A DNA stretch of 64,000 bases from NCBI RefSeq assembly GCF_008369125.1, contig NZ_VOAY01000005.1:434001-498000 (forward strand), given 5' to 3'. The notes beneath the pieces are model-generated. The model was not told where the DNA came from. It made no database searches and saw only the letters and a program-made list of their open reading frames with translations. This DNA comes from Allopusillimonas sp008369125. GTDB lineage: Bacteria > Pseudomonadota > Gammaproteobacteria > Burkholderiales > Burkholderiaceae_B. Positions within the stretch are counted from its first letter, which is position 1. The number at the start of each line of letters is the position of its first letter. Below are positions 9,093 through 17,614 of the stretch, piece after piece. Made by a program: the position numbers and the translations under genes.

Positions 9093-10556
9093 ATGGGCAA
9101 AATCACCGGTTTTATGGAATTTGAACGCGTCAGCGAGAGCTATGAGGCGCCCAAAGCCCGCCTCAAGCACTGGCGCGAATTCGTCGCCCCGCTGACCGAC
9201 AGCGAGGCCAAACAACAAGGGGCGCGCTGCATGGACTGCGGCATACCTTTTTGCAGCAACGGCTGCCCGGTTAACAACATCATCCCCGACTGGAATGACC
9301 TGGTTTACCGGCAAGACTGGCAGCAGGCACTGGCTGTGCTGCATTCCACCAACAATTTCCCCGAATTTACCGGCCGGGTGTGCCCCGCTCCCTGCGAAAC
9401 CGCCTGTACGCTCAACATCAACAGTGATGCGGTCGGCATTAAATCAATTGAGCACGCCATCATCGACAAGGGGTGGCAGCAAGGCTGGGTGATCCCCCGG
9501 CCCCCACGCCGCAAAACGGGCAAAAAAGTCGCCGTGGTAGGTTCCGGCCCGTCTGGTCTGGCCTGCGCACAGCAACTGGCACGCGCTGGTCACGCCGTGA
9601 CCGTGTTCGAGAAAAGCAACCGTGTCGGAGGCCTGTTGCGTTACGGCATTCCTGATTTCAAGCTGGAAAAATCCCACATTGACCGCAGGTTGGCGCAGAT
9701 GGAAGCCGAGGGCGTCACGTTCTGCCCTTCCACGTATGTGGGCGAGGCCAAACACGCCTCTGATGGGCTCACCGTCCGCACCGCCGCCTCGCTGCATGAA
9801 GAATTCGACGCCATCGTGCTGGCGGGCGGCGCCGAAACACCCCGTGATCTACCCGTACCGGGGCGCGAGTTGTCAGGCGTGCATTTCGCCATGGATTTTC
9901 TCACCCAGCAGAACAAGGCCAGCAATGGCGACCGACTGGCCAGCCAGCTCACGGCCAAAGGCAAACATGTCATTGTGATCGGCGGTGGTGATACGGGTTC
10001 AGACTGCGTCGGCACCAGCAACCGACAGGGCGCTGCTTCCGTTACACAGTTCGAGCTCATGTCACGCCTGCCCGATGTCGAGAACAAAGCCCTTACCTGG
10101 CCCTACTGGCCCGCCAAACTGCGCACCTCGTCTTCTCACGTAGAAGGCTGCGAACGTGACTGGGCGGTCATGACCAAATCATTCGAGGGCACGAAAGGCC
10201 AGATACAGAAGCTGATTGCATGCCGTGTAGAGTGGTATTGCGACAAAGTAACCGGCCAGCTCAAGATGCGTGAGGTCGAGGGCTCGCAATTCGAGCTGCA
10301 GGCAGATCTCGTTCTTTTGGCCATGGGTTTTGTGTCACCGGTAAAGCAGGTGCTGGACGCCTTCGGCATTGACATTGATGCGCGGGGCAACGCACGGGCC
10401 AACACGGATGACTACCACTGCAGCGCCAACAAGGTGTTTGCAGCCGGAGACATTCGCCGCGGACAGTCTTTAGTCGTGTGGGCCATACGCGAAGGCAGGC
10501 AGTGCGCCCGCTCGGTAGACGAGTTCTTGATGGGTAGCAGCGTACTTCCCCGCTAG
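9093..10556 (+). CDS. gltD: glutamate synthase (NADPH), small subunit
   Basis: GltD is the beta subunit of GOGAT and passes electrons from NADPH through FAD and 4Fe-4S clusters to GltB. The N-terminal cysteine sets are C46, C49, C54, C58 (CMDCGIPFCSNGC) and C97, C101, C105 (CPAPCETAC). The FAD-binding GSGPSGLACAQQL motif follows at about residue 150, and the NADPH-binding motif VIGGGDTGSDC at about 295. The frame is open further upstream into gltB, but the ATG at 9093 is preceded by GAGGACA, which overlaps the gltB stop codon. The length of 487 residues is typical. Confidence 0.98.
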   Translation: MGKITGFMEFERVSESYEAPKARLKHWREFVAPLTDSEAKQQGARCMDCGIPFCSNGCPVNNIIPDWNDLVYRQDWQQALAVLHSTNNFPEFTGRVCPAPCETACTLNINSDAVGIKSIEHAIIDKGWQQGWVIPRPPRRKTGKKVAVVGSGPSGLACAQQLARAGHAVTVFEKSNRVGGLLRYGIPDFKLEKSHIDRRLAQMEAEGVTFCPSTYVGEAKHASDGLTVRTAASLHEEFDAIVLAGGAETPRDLPVPGRELSGVHFAMDFLTQQNKASNGDRLASQLTAKGKHVIVIGGGDTGSDCVGTSNRQGAASVTQFELMSRLPDVENKALTWPYWPAKLRTSSSHVEGCERDWAVMTKSFEGTKGQIQKLIACRVEWYCDKVTGQLKMREVEGSQFELQADLVLLAMGFVSPVKQVLDAFGIDIDARGNARANTDDYHCSANKVFAAGDIRRGQSLVVWAIREGRQCARSVDEFLMGSSVLPR

Positions 10557-10610
10557 CTAATCGAGCGTGAAAGGATACAATGCACGGCTTACCCTAGGAT
10601 TTCCCGGCAT

Positions 10611-11438
10611 ATGGACACCCAGCCTGTCACCGACTCTCTCGTGAAGTTTACCGGCGTCTCCCTGGGCTACGGAGACTTCACTGTTGTACAAGGCATAGAT
10701 CTCGAAGTGCGCCGTGGTCAGGTAGTTGCCATGATGGGTGGCTCTGGCTCTGGCAAAACAACGCTATTGCGTGCCATCACCGCACAAATCACACCCCAAC
10801 AGGGCACTATTGATGTGTTCGGGCAAAGCATTGCCAGCCTGACCGGCGAGCGCCTGCGCCAGACGCGTCAGCGCATGGGCGTGCTGTTCCAGCAAGGCGC
10901 CTTGTTCACCGACCTTAACGTTTTCGAGAACGTGGCGTTTCCTTTGCGCGAACACACCCAGGTCTCAGAAGGCCAGATCACCGAACGTGTGCTCGACAAG
11001 CTCGAGGCCGTCGGTCTGCGAACCGCTGCCCACCTTAATATCTCCGAAATCTCGGGCGGCATGGCTAGACGGGTCGCGCTGGCGCGCGCGGTGGTACTTG
11101 AACCCGAGCTGCTGCTGTATGACGAGCCCTTCGCAGGCCTTGACCCCATATCGCTGGGCGTAACCGCGCAACTCATACGCAATCTTACTGATCGCCTGCA
11201 ATGCGCGTCGGTGCTTATCACTCATGATGTGGCAGAATCATTCGCCATTGCCGATCAGGTTTATATGGTGGGTCAGGGCAAGCTCATTGCCAGCGGCACG
11301 CCGCAGCAACTGTCTGGCTCGCAAGACGCTTTTGTACGCCAGTTTCTTGATGGCAAGCCCGACGGCCCCATTGCGTTCAACTACCCCACGACGCCCGCCT
11401 TCAAAAAATGGCTGGGCGAACACACAGGACGCTCATGA
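10611..11438 (+). CDS. mlaF: phospholipid ABC transporter ATPase MlaF
   Basis: MlaF is the ATPase of the Mla inner-membrane complex, which moves glycerophospholipids between the inner membrane and periplasmic carriers and so keeps the outer membrane asymmetric. Visible motifs are Walker A GGSGSGKTTL, the ABC signature ISGGMARRVALARAV and Walker B LLLYDEPFAGLDP. The 275-residue length is normal. AGGAT precedes the ATG. It overlaps mlaE by ATGA, which implies coupled translation, and it is the first gene of the mlaFED part of the cluster. Confidence 0.95.
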   Translation: MDTQPVTDSLVKFTGVSLGYGDFTVVQGIDLEVRRGQVVAMMGGSGSGKTTLLRAITAQITPQQGTIDVFGQSIASLTGERLRQTRQRMGVLFQQGALFTDLNVFENVAFPLREHTQVSEGQITERVLDKLEAVGLRTAAHLNISEISGGMARRVALARAVVLEPELLLYDEPFAGLDPISLGVTAQLIRNLTDRLQCASVLITHDVAESFAIADQVYMVGQGKLIASGTPQQLSGSQDAFVRQFLDGKPDGPIAFNYPTTPAFKKWLGEHTGRS

Positions 11439-12223
11439 CATCTCCTGTCAACTCCATTACCAGGCTGGGCGCCCGGGTGCGCAATGGCCTTACCGGCTTG
11501 GGTGCCTTCATGCGGCTGGGGGGCGCTATTCTGGTCCGCAGCGGTATTGTGCTGCGCCGTCCGCGCCTGCTAACACAGCAAATCCATTTTATCGGCAACC
11601 ATTCGCTGCTTATTATTGCCGTATCCGGGCTATTTGTCGGCTTTGTACTTGGGCTGCAAGGCTATTACACCCTCAATCGTTATGGTTCCGAAGAAGCACT
11701 GGGCTTGCTGGTGGCGCTTTCGCTTACCCGCGAACTGGGGCCCGTCGTAACCGCCCTGTTGTTTGCCGGTCGCGCCGGCACGTCGCTCACGGCCGAGATC
11801 GGCCTTATGAAAGCCGGCGAGCAACTGGCCGCCATGGAGGTTATGGCGGTAGACCCAATACGCCGCGTGCTTGTGCCCCGATTCTGGGCTGGCGTCATCG
11901 CCTTGCCGGTACTGGCTGCGGTGTTTTCCATGGTTGGTATTTTAGGTGGCTGGGTTGTAGGGGTACAGCTTATAGGCGTAGACCCCGGCGCATTCTGGTC
12001 GCAAATGCAAAATGGCGTTGATATTTTCAATGACATACTCAACGGTGTCATCAAAAGTGTGGTGTTCGGCGTGGCCGTAACGCTCATCGCCCTGTATGCG
12101 GGCTGGACAGCCAAGCCAACCCCCGAGGGCGTTTCGCGTGCCACTACCCGTACGGTTGTCAGCGGCTCGCTGGCTGTGCTGGGGCTAGACTTTATCCTGA
12201 CCGCGCTGATGTTCAGCAATTAA
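11435..12223 (+). CDS. mlaE: phospholipid ABC transporter permease MlaE
   Basis: MlaE is the integral membrane permease of the MlaFEDB complex. The 262-residue protein carries MlaE-family (YrbE) features: hydrophobic segments, the conserved ELGPVVTALLFAGRAGTSLTAEIG stretch (quoted in part: GRAGTSLTAEIGLMKAGEQL), and a hydrophobic C-terminus. The ATG at 11435 overlaps the mlaF stop. A longer frame reaches back to 11408 inside mlaF, but ACAGGAC lies just ahead of 11435, so that start is chosen. mlaD follows 17 bp later. Confidence 0.94.
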   Translation: MTSPVNSITRLGARVRNGLTGLGAFMRLGGAILVRSGIVLRRPRLLTQQIHFIGNHSLLIIAVSGLFVGFVLGLQGYYTLNRYGSEEALGLLVALSLTRELGPVVTALLFAGRAGTSLTAEIGLMKAGEQLAAMEVMAVDPIRRVLVPRFWAGVIALPVLAAVFSMVGILGGWVVGVQLIGVDPGAFWSQMQNGVDIFNDILNGVIKSVVFGVAVTLIALYAGWTAKPTPEGVSRATTRTVVSGSLAVLGLDFILTALMFSN

Positions 12224-12240
12224 CGAATAACGGATCAACC

Positions 12241-12732
12241 ATGAAGCGTGAAAAAACCGATTTTCTCGTAGGGCTGTTTGTGTTGCTAGGCATTATTGCC
12301 CTGGCATTTATGGCCTTGCAGGCTGGCAACATGAGCTCGTTCTCGTTTACCAGGTCTACGTATGCCGTACACGGGTATTTTGACAACCTTGGCGGCCTCA
12401 AGGTACGTGCACCCGTCAAGATCAGCGGCGTGGTGGTGGGCCGGGTCTCTGACATTGCTTTTGACAACAAACGTTTTCAGGCCAAGGTTACCCTCGACCT
12501 TGAAGAACCTTATCATTTCCCCAGCGACAGCTCCGCCTCCATACTTACTTCGGGGCTGCTCGGCGAGCAATATATCGGGCTAACCCCGGGCGGAGAAGAT
12601 AAAATGCTGAAACAAGGCAGTGAAATCCCCTATACGCAAAGTGCGGTGGTACTTGAAGAGCTCATCAGTAAGTTTTTGTACAGCTCGGCAGGTAGCGAAG
12701 GCTCCGCCAAAAACGAGGCAGGCAACAAGTAA
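12241..12732 (+). CDS. mlaD: phospholipid transport MCE-domain protein MlaD
   Basis: MlaD is the membrane-anchored, periplasmic MCE-domain ring protein of the Mla complex. It forms the lipid-conducting pore between MlaE and the carrier MlaC. The 163-residue protein has a single N-terminal transmembrane helix (FLVGLFVLLGIIALAFMALQ) followed by one MCE domain (YAVHGYFDNLGGLKVRAPVKI and TSGLLGEQYIGLTPGG). It follows mlaE by 17 bp. A 141-bp gap separates it from mlaA. Confidence 0.95.
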   Translation: MKREKTDFLVGLFVLLGIIALAFMALQAGNMSSFSFTRSTYAVHGYFDNLGGLKVRAPVKISGVVVGRVSDIAFDNKRFQAKVTLDLEEPYHFPSDSSASILTSGLLGEQYIGLTPGGEDKMLKQGSEIPYTQSAVVLEELISKFLYSSAGSEGSAKNEAGNK

Positions 12733-12873
12733 AATCAACGCCTTTCTCTATGGCAGATGTGTTCCTGAAACAGACACGGTTGCGCATGGCGACGGGTAAT
12801 CGCTGACGCTGCAAAGCGAAGCAGCCTATACAATCAACCGATCGACACCCAACAACACTACGCCATTAATAAA

Positions 12874-13713
12874 ATGAAAACATCCCACAACCAGACCTCG
12901 GCATACGGACGACGCGCTCTGCGGCTAACCTGCCTGCTTGGCGCGACCGCGCTGGCGACCGGCTGTGCAACCGTCAGCAACCCCAACCCCGACGACCCTT
13001 GGGAGAGCTACAACCGTGGCATGTTCAAGGTTAACGATACTGTCGACCGTGCCCTGCTCAAGCCCATAGCCATAGGCTATGACCAGCTTATGCCCAATCC
13101 GGCCCAAAACTGCGTCCGTAATGTGTTCAACAATCTGGGCGATGTGTGGTCAGCTGCCAACAGCTTTCTGCAAGCACGTGGCCACGACTTCTTCAACACC
13201 CTGGGCCGTGTTCTTTTCAACACGACCATGGGCTTGGGCGGTTGTATCGACGTCGCCTCCATGAACGGCGCCAAACGCATTCCCAATGACCTGGGCGTGA
13301 CACTGGGTGTGTGGGGGCTCAATGCAGGCCCTTATGTCGTATTGCCCTTCCTGGGGCCCAGCACCGTGCGTGACGGCACGGGTACGGCAGTGTCTTTTGT
13401 TACTGACATATCCAACACCACCGCCATTCTGGCCATTGACAACATACCCGTGCGCAATGCCATTCTTGGTTTGCAGGTTGTTGATGCTCGCGCCAACCTG
13501 CTTGACGCCGACCAACTGGTCAACGAAATTGCACTCGACCGCTACAGCTTTATTCGCGACGCTTACCTGCAGCGACGCAAGGCCATGGTCAACAGCCGGC
13601 GCAACGGCATCTCTGCACCTGACTATTCAGATGACAAGCTGCCTGATTACTCAGACGACGACCTGCCCGATTATTCCGACCCTGCCGACCAGCCTGCCAA
13701 ACCGGCAAATTAA
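12874..13713 (+). CDS. mlaA: outer-membrane lipoprotein MlaA (VacJ)
   Basis: MlaA is the outer-membrane lipoprotein that removes phospholipids from the outer leaflet and hands them to MlaC. The 279-residue precursor has a lipobox LATGC with the acylated Cys at residue 31, and the family core DPWESYNRGMFKVNDTVDRALLKP. The C-terminus carries three near-repeats of DYSDDxLP (residues about 250-272), an acidic tail I do not recall as a normal family feature. No Shine-Dalgarno is seen before the ATG. In this cluster mlaA lies between mlaD and mlaC. Confidence 0.95.
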   Translation: MKTSHNQTSAYGRRALRLTCLLGATALATGCATVSNPNPDDPWESYNRGMFKVNDTVDRALLKPIAIGYDQLMPNPAQNCVRNVFNNLGDVWSAANSFLQARGHDFFNTLGRVLFNTTMGLGGCIDVASMNGAKRIPNDLGVTLGVWGLNAGPYVVLPFLGPSTVRDGTGTAVSFVTDISNTTAILAIDNIPVRNAILGLQVVDARANLLDADQLVNEIALDRYSFIRDAYLQRRKAMVNSRRNGISAPDYSDDKLPDYSDDDLPDYSDPADQPAKPAN

Positions 13714-13723
13714 CGGAGAACAC

Positions 13724-14383
13724 ATGTCAGCATTTTTTTCATCGCTCAACACCTACCCTCTTATGCGCCGCCTGGCGGCTGTCAGCGTATTTGCCGTGGC
13801 CGGGCTGTTCGCCGGGCAAGCCGGGGCCAGCGTAGCCGTCAACCCAAAAGCGGCTCCTAATGAATTCGTGCAGGCCGCGGCTGACAACGCGCTGGCCGCC
13901 ATCAAGAACGACGAAAAGGCCAAGACAGGCGATACCAAGCGCATCAACCAGCTGGTTGATGAGTACATTTTGCCTTACGTCGACTTTCAGAAAACCACGC
14001 GTCTGGCCGCAGGCCGATACTGGCGGCAGGCTACGCCCGACCAGCAAACTGGCCTGGTCGACGCGTTCAAAAACACACTGATCCGCACATACAGCGGCGC
14101 ACTCAAGCGCGTTGATGACGTGTCCGCCATCAAAATGGAGCCTTTCAGAGGCGATCCCAACGCAGACGACGTTGTTGTGCGCTCCACCCTTTCGCAGCGC
14201 AACGGCCCCGCAGTGGCCATTGACTACCGGCTCGAACAAACACCTCAAGGCTGGAAAATCTACGACCTTAATGTAGAAAACATCTGGCTTATTCAAAACT
14301 ACCGCAATCAGTTTGCGCAGCAAATTTCACAAAACGGCGTCGACGGCCTGATCGACGCGCTTAACCGCAGCAACAGCCAGTAA
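13724..14383 (+). CDS. mlaC: periplasmic phospholipid carrier MlaC
   Basis: MlaC is the soluble periplasmic shuttle that carries phospholipid between MlaA and MlaFED. It has an N-terminal signal sequence (about residues 1-30, ending FAGQAGASVA) and an MlaC/Ttg2D domain (ILPYVDFQKTTRLAAGRYW, then GPAVAIDYRLEQTPQGWKIYDLNVENIWL). The start at 13724 has CGGAGAA upstream. The same frame is open back to 13307 inside mlaA, but that extension is antisense-style noise. The length is 219 residues. The expected mlaB (STAS) gene does not follow it. Confidence 0.95.
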   Translation: MSAFFSSLNTYPLMRRLAAVSVFAVAGLFAGQAGASVAVNPKAAPNEFVQAAADNALAAIKNDEKAKTGDTKRINQLVDEYILPYVDFQKTTRLAAGRYWRQATPDQQTGLVDAFKNTLIRTYSGALKRVDDVSAIKMEPFRGDPNADDVVVRSTLSQRNGPAVAIDYRLEQTPQGWKIYDLNVENIWLIQNYRNQFAQQISQNGVDGLIDALNRSNSQ

Positions 14384-14469
14384 GCAGCCCGGCCCCCGAT
14401 ACGGTGGCCGGCACAATGCCAAGACCCATCGCCGTTTGGGCGTACCGGGTCACAGGCATGTGCAACGAC

Positions 14470-14511
14470 TATAATGCAAGGCTTGGCTCATCGTGGGCCG
14501 AGCTTTTTTTT
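14470..14511 (+). terminator. rho-independent terminator preceded by a TATAAT hexamer
   Basis: GCTTGGCTC (14481-14489) pairs with GGGCCGAGC (14495-14503) across a 5-nt loop with two G-U pairs, followed by eight T. This is a good terminator for the mla transcript. A perfect TATAAT lies at 14470-14475 directly upstream without a good -35 hexamer. The T-run ends only 8 nt before the ATG of the next gene. Confidence 0.75.
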
Positions 14512-14519
14512 GTGTGCCA

Positions 14520-15311
14520 ATGTCAGCCCTCAGTCTAGAACACATCAGCAAAACCTATGCCCCCATGCCCCGTACCCTCAAACACTGGGTAACGGGTGCG
14601 CCGCGCAGCGCGGGCTTCCAGGCATTGCGAGACGTCAGCTTTACCGTTGAACATGGTGAATTTTTCGGCCTGCTCGGGCCAAACGGTGCGGGCAAAACCA
14701 CACTTATATCCATTTTGGCGGGCCTGGCGCGAGCCACAGAGGGCCATGCGCGCGTATGCGGCTATGACGTTATCGATGACTTTCGCGGATCACGCCGGTC
14801 GCTGGGCGTCGTACCCCAAGAAATAGTTTACGACCCGTTTTTCACGGTACGCGAAACCCTGCGCATTCAGTCAGGCTATTTTGGCCTGCGCCACAATGAC
14901 GACTGGATCGACGAAATTCTGTTCAACCTGGGGCTTTCCGACAAGGCCGATACCAATATGCGGGCACTATCGGGCGGCATGAAGCGACGCGTGCTGGTCG
15001 CCCAGGCACTGGTGCACCGCCCGCCCGTCATTATTCTCGACGAGCCCACGGCGGGGGTCGACGTCGACCTGCGCCGTACCTTGTGGGAATTTATCTCCAG
15101 GCTGAACAAAGAAGGGCATACCATTTTACTCACAACGCATTACCTCGAAGAGGCCGAGGCCCTGTGCAAGCGTATTGCCATGCTCAAAGGGGGCCGCGTT
15201 GTGGCGCTTGACACCACCCAGGCGTTAATGGCTCGCGTCGGCGGAACCGACCTTGAAGATGCATTCGTGCGCATCATGCACGACGATGACTACCTGGGAG
15301 TAACGGCATGA
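14520..15311 (+). CDS. ABC-2 type transporter ATPase (YadG-like)
   Basis: This 263-residue ATPase belongs to an ABC-2 type exporter. Walker A is GPNGAGKTTL, the signature is LSGGMKRRVLVAQAL, and Walker B is VIILDEPTAGVD. It overlaps the permease gene by ATGA, so the pair works together. The substrate is unknown; the YadGH relatives are also uncharacterised exporters. The ATG at 14520 has no Shine-Dalgarno, because a terminator hairpin and T-run occupy the upstream bases. A GTG in the same frame at 14493 lies inside the hairpin and is less likely. Confidence 0.9.
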   Translation: MSALSLEHISKTYAPMPRTLKHWVTGAPRSAGFQALRDVSFTVEHGEFFGLLGPNGAGKTTLISILAGLARATEGHARVCGYDVIDDFRGSRRSLGVVPQEIVYDPFFTVRETLRIQSGYFGLRHNDDWIDEILFNLGLSDKADTNMRALSGGMKRRVLVAQALVHRPPVIILDEPTAGVDVDLRRTLWEFISRLNKEGHTILLTTHYLEEAEALCKRIAMLKGGRVVALDTTQALMARVGGTDLEDAFVRIMHDDDYLGVTA

Positions 15312-16102
15312 GCTCCAATTCGCGGCTAAAACCACAAGAGGGCCTGGGCTCAGGCTTTCCAACCTTGCTTCACAAAGAACTGTCGCGCTTCTGGAAGGTG
15401 GGCTTTCAAACCGTTGCAGCACCAGTGGTTACCGCGCTGCTGTACCTGCTGGTATTTGCTCACGTACTTGAAGGGCGCGTACAGGTGTATGGCTCTGTAC
15501 CCTATACCTCGTTTCTCATTCCTGGCCTGATGATGATGAGCATGCTGCAAAACTCGTTTGCCAACCCCTCGTCGTCACTGATACAAAGCCGCATCACCGG
15601 CAACCTGGTGTTTGTGTTGCTGCCACCCCTGTCACACCGCGAAATATTCAGTGCTTATATTATCGCCGCCGTAACGCGTGGCCTGTGCGTAGGCGCCTGT
15701 ATCTGGCTGGTTGCCCTGTTTTTTGTGCCGCTGCCCGCCGCCAACTTCCTGTGGGTGCTGGTCTTTGCCATACTATCGTGCGGCATCATGGCTGTGCTGG
15801 GCCTGGTTGCTGGCCTGTGGTCCGAAAAATTCGACCAGTTAGCCGCCTTCCAAAACTTTCTTATTATGCCCGCCACCTTTTTGTCGGGTGTGTTTTACTC
15901 CATACACAGTCTGCCGCCCTTCTGGCAGGCCGTTTCACGATTTAACCCCGTCTTTTACACAATTGACGGAATGCGTTACGGCTTTTTCGCCGTATCTGAC
16001 GTTTCGCCATGGCATAGCCTGGCGGTCGTGGCAGCGGTTTTCGTTGCCCTCTGTATCTTTGCCCTGCGCCTGCTGGCCAGGGGCTATAAACTCAGGAATT
16101 GA
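15308..16102 (+). CDS. ABC-2 type transporter permease (YadH-like)
   Basis: This 264-residue membrane protein has about six hydrophobic segments and the ABC-2 family signature region near the C-terminus (FLIMPATFLSGVFYSIHSLP, then FNPVFYTIDGMRYGFF). It partners with the preceding ATPase through a 4-bp ATGA overlap. The bolA-like gene starts 5 bp after its stop. Its place ahead of bolA-murA-his is usual in this bacterial group, as I recall it. The substrate is not known. Confidence 0.9.
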   Translation: MSSNSRLKPQEGLGSGFPTLLHKELSRFWKVGFQTVAAPVVTALLYLLVFAHVLEGRVQVYGSVPYTSFLIPGLMMMSMLQNSFANPSSSLIQSRITGNLVFVLLPPLSHREIFSAYIIAAVTRGLCVGACIWLVALFFVPLPAANFLWVLVFAILSCGIMAVLGLVAGLWSEKFDQLAAFQNFLIMPATFLSGVFYSIHSLPPFWQAVSRFNPVFYTIDGMRYGFFAVSDVSPWHSLAVVAAVFVALCIFALRLLARGYKLRN

Positions 16103-16107
16103 TTGTC

Positions 16108-16356
16108 ATGTTGCCTACCCCCGACCAAGTCCGTGAATACATCGCTGCCAACCTGGCATGCGAACATCTCGAGGTTTACGGTGATGGTTCACACTTTGAC
16201 GCCGTCATCGTCAGCCCCGCGTTTGAAGGCAAACGACTGATCGCGCGTCATCAGATTGTGTATGCCGCACTGGGTGACCGCATGAAAGCTGAAATTCATG
16301 CCCTGTCGATGCGCACACTGACTCCTGAAGAATATAAAGCGAACCCGAATGGATAA
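16108..16356 (+). CDS. BolA family protein (IbaG-like)
   Basis: This 82-residue protein has the BolA/IbaG fold motifs: a short N-terminal helix, then HFDAVIVSPAFEGKRLIARHQIVYAALGDRM (quoted in part: FEGKRLIARHQIVYAALG). BolA proteins pair with monothiol glutaredoxins in Fe-S cluster or iron handling, and the IbaG branch is typically next to murA, as here. A TTG at 16099 is possible, but the ATG at 16108 has AGGA at a good distance. It overlaps murA by 8 bp. Confidence 0.88.
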   Translation: MLPTPDQVREYIAANLACEHLEVYGDGSHFDAVIVSPAFEGKRLIARHQIVYAALGDRMKAEIHALSMRTLTPEEYKANPNG

Positions 16357-17614
16357 ACTGCTAATCACTGGCGGCAACCGTCTGAGCGGCGAAATCTCCG
16401 TCTCAGGTGCCAAAAACGCCGCACTGCCCATTTTATGTGCCAGCCTGCTAACAGCCGATACCATTGCACTGCGCAATGTGCCGCATCTTAACGACATCGG
16501 TACTACGTTACGCTTGCTGGGGCAGATGGGGGTTAGTTCTGAACACCATGCCGACAACGCCATGGAGCTATGCGCGGCCCATGTAGAAAAGCTTGAGGCC
16601 CCCTACGAGCTGGTCAAGACCATGCGCGCGTCAATTCTGGTGCTCGGGCCTCTGCTCGCACGCTTCGGCGAGGCGCGCGTCAGCCTGCCCGGTGGCTGCG
16701 CCATCGGCCAGCGCCCGGTTGACCAGCACATCAAGGGGCTGGAGGCCATGGGCGCCGACATCCGCATTGAGCATGGCTATGTAGTGGCCAAGGCCACACG
16801 CCTGCAAGGCGCTTCCATCCGTACCGATATGGTTACCGTGACCGGCACCGAAAACCTGATGATGGCCGCCACGCTGGCAAAAGGGCGCACCACGCTCGAA
16901 AACGCCGCACGCGAGCCTGAAATCGTTGATCTTGCCGAGTTGCTCAATAAAATGGGCGCACGCATCAAGGGGCACGGCACAGACCAGATCATTATCGACG
17001 GCGTCGACAGCCTGCATGGTGCCGAACACAGCGTTGTGCCTGACCGCATCGAGGCCGGTACCTTTCTGTGCGCCGTTGGTGCCGCAGGCGGTGAGATCAT
17101 GCTGCGCAATGCTGCCCCCCTGACCATGGGAGCCACGCTCGACAAACTGATCGAAGCGGGCATGACCATAGAACATGGCGATGACTGGATCCGCGGCATG
17201 ATGAACAAACGGCCACGCGCAACCGGTTTTCGCACCAGCGAATATCCGGGCTTTCCTACCGATATGCAAGCTCAGCTGATGGCGCTCAACACCATCGCCG
17301 ATGGCACAGCCATTATTGTCGAAAACATCTTTGAAAACCGCTACATGCACGTGCAAGAGTTAAGCCGCATGGGTGCTCAGATCGACATCGACGGCCATAC
17401 TGCCGTCGTACTCGGTGTAGGGCAACTGTCGGGCACCACGGTCATGGCCACTGACCTGCGCGCTTCCGCCAGCCTGGTCATTGCCGGCCTGGCAGCCTGC
17501 GGCGACACCATCATTGAGCGCATTTACCATCTTGATCGTGGCTACGAGCGCATGGAAGAAAAGCTGCGCTCCGTGGGTGCCAATATTCAACGTCTCAAAC
17601 GAGAAGCCGCATGA
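16349..17614 (+). CDS. murA: UDP-N-acetylglucosamine 1-carboxyvinyltransferase
   Basis: MurA catalyses the first committed step of peptidoglycan precursor synthesis, transferring enolpyruvate from PEP to UDP-GlcNAc in the cytoplasm. The 421-residue protein has the EPSP-synthase fold, an N-terminal GGNRLSGEISVSGAKNAALP, and the catalytic-loop Cys117 in PGGCAIGQRPVDQHI, the residue that fosfomycin alkylates. The start overlaps the end of bolA and the stop overlaps hisG (ATGA), so it is embedded in the same transcription unit as the his genes. Confidence 0.97.
   Translation: MDKLLITGGNRLSGEISVSGAKNAALPILCASLLTADTIALRNVPHLNDIGTTLRLLGQMGVSSEHHADNAMELCAAHVEKLEAPYELVKTMRASILVLGPLLARFGEARVSLPGGCAIGQRPVDQHIKGLEAMGADIRIEHGYVVAKATRLQGASIRTDMVTVTGTENLMMAATLAKGRTTLENAAREPEIVDLAELLNKMGARIKGHGTDQIIIDGVDSLHGAEHSVVPDRIEAGTFLCAVGAAGGEIMLRNAAPLTMGATLDKLIEAGMTIEHGDDWIRGMMNKRPRATGFRTSEYPGFPTDMQAQLMALNTIADGTAIIVENIFENRYMHVQELSRMGAQIDIDGHTAVVLGVGQLSGTTVMATDLRASASLVIAGLAACGDTIIERIYHLDRGYERMEEKLRSVGANIQRLKREAA

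Noticed and set aside
13307..13723. Upstream extension of the mlaC frame through mlaA
   Set aside because: The extension is out of frame with mlaA and unlike any MlaC; the signal peptide starts at 13724 with its own ribosome-binding site.
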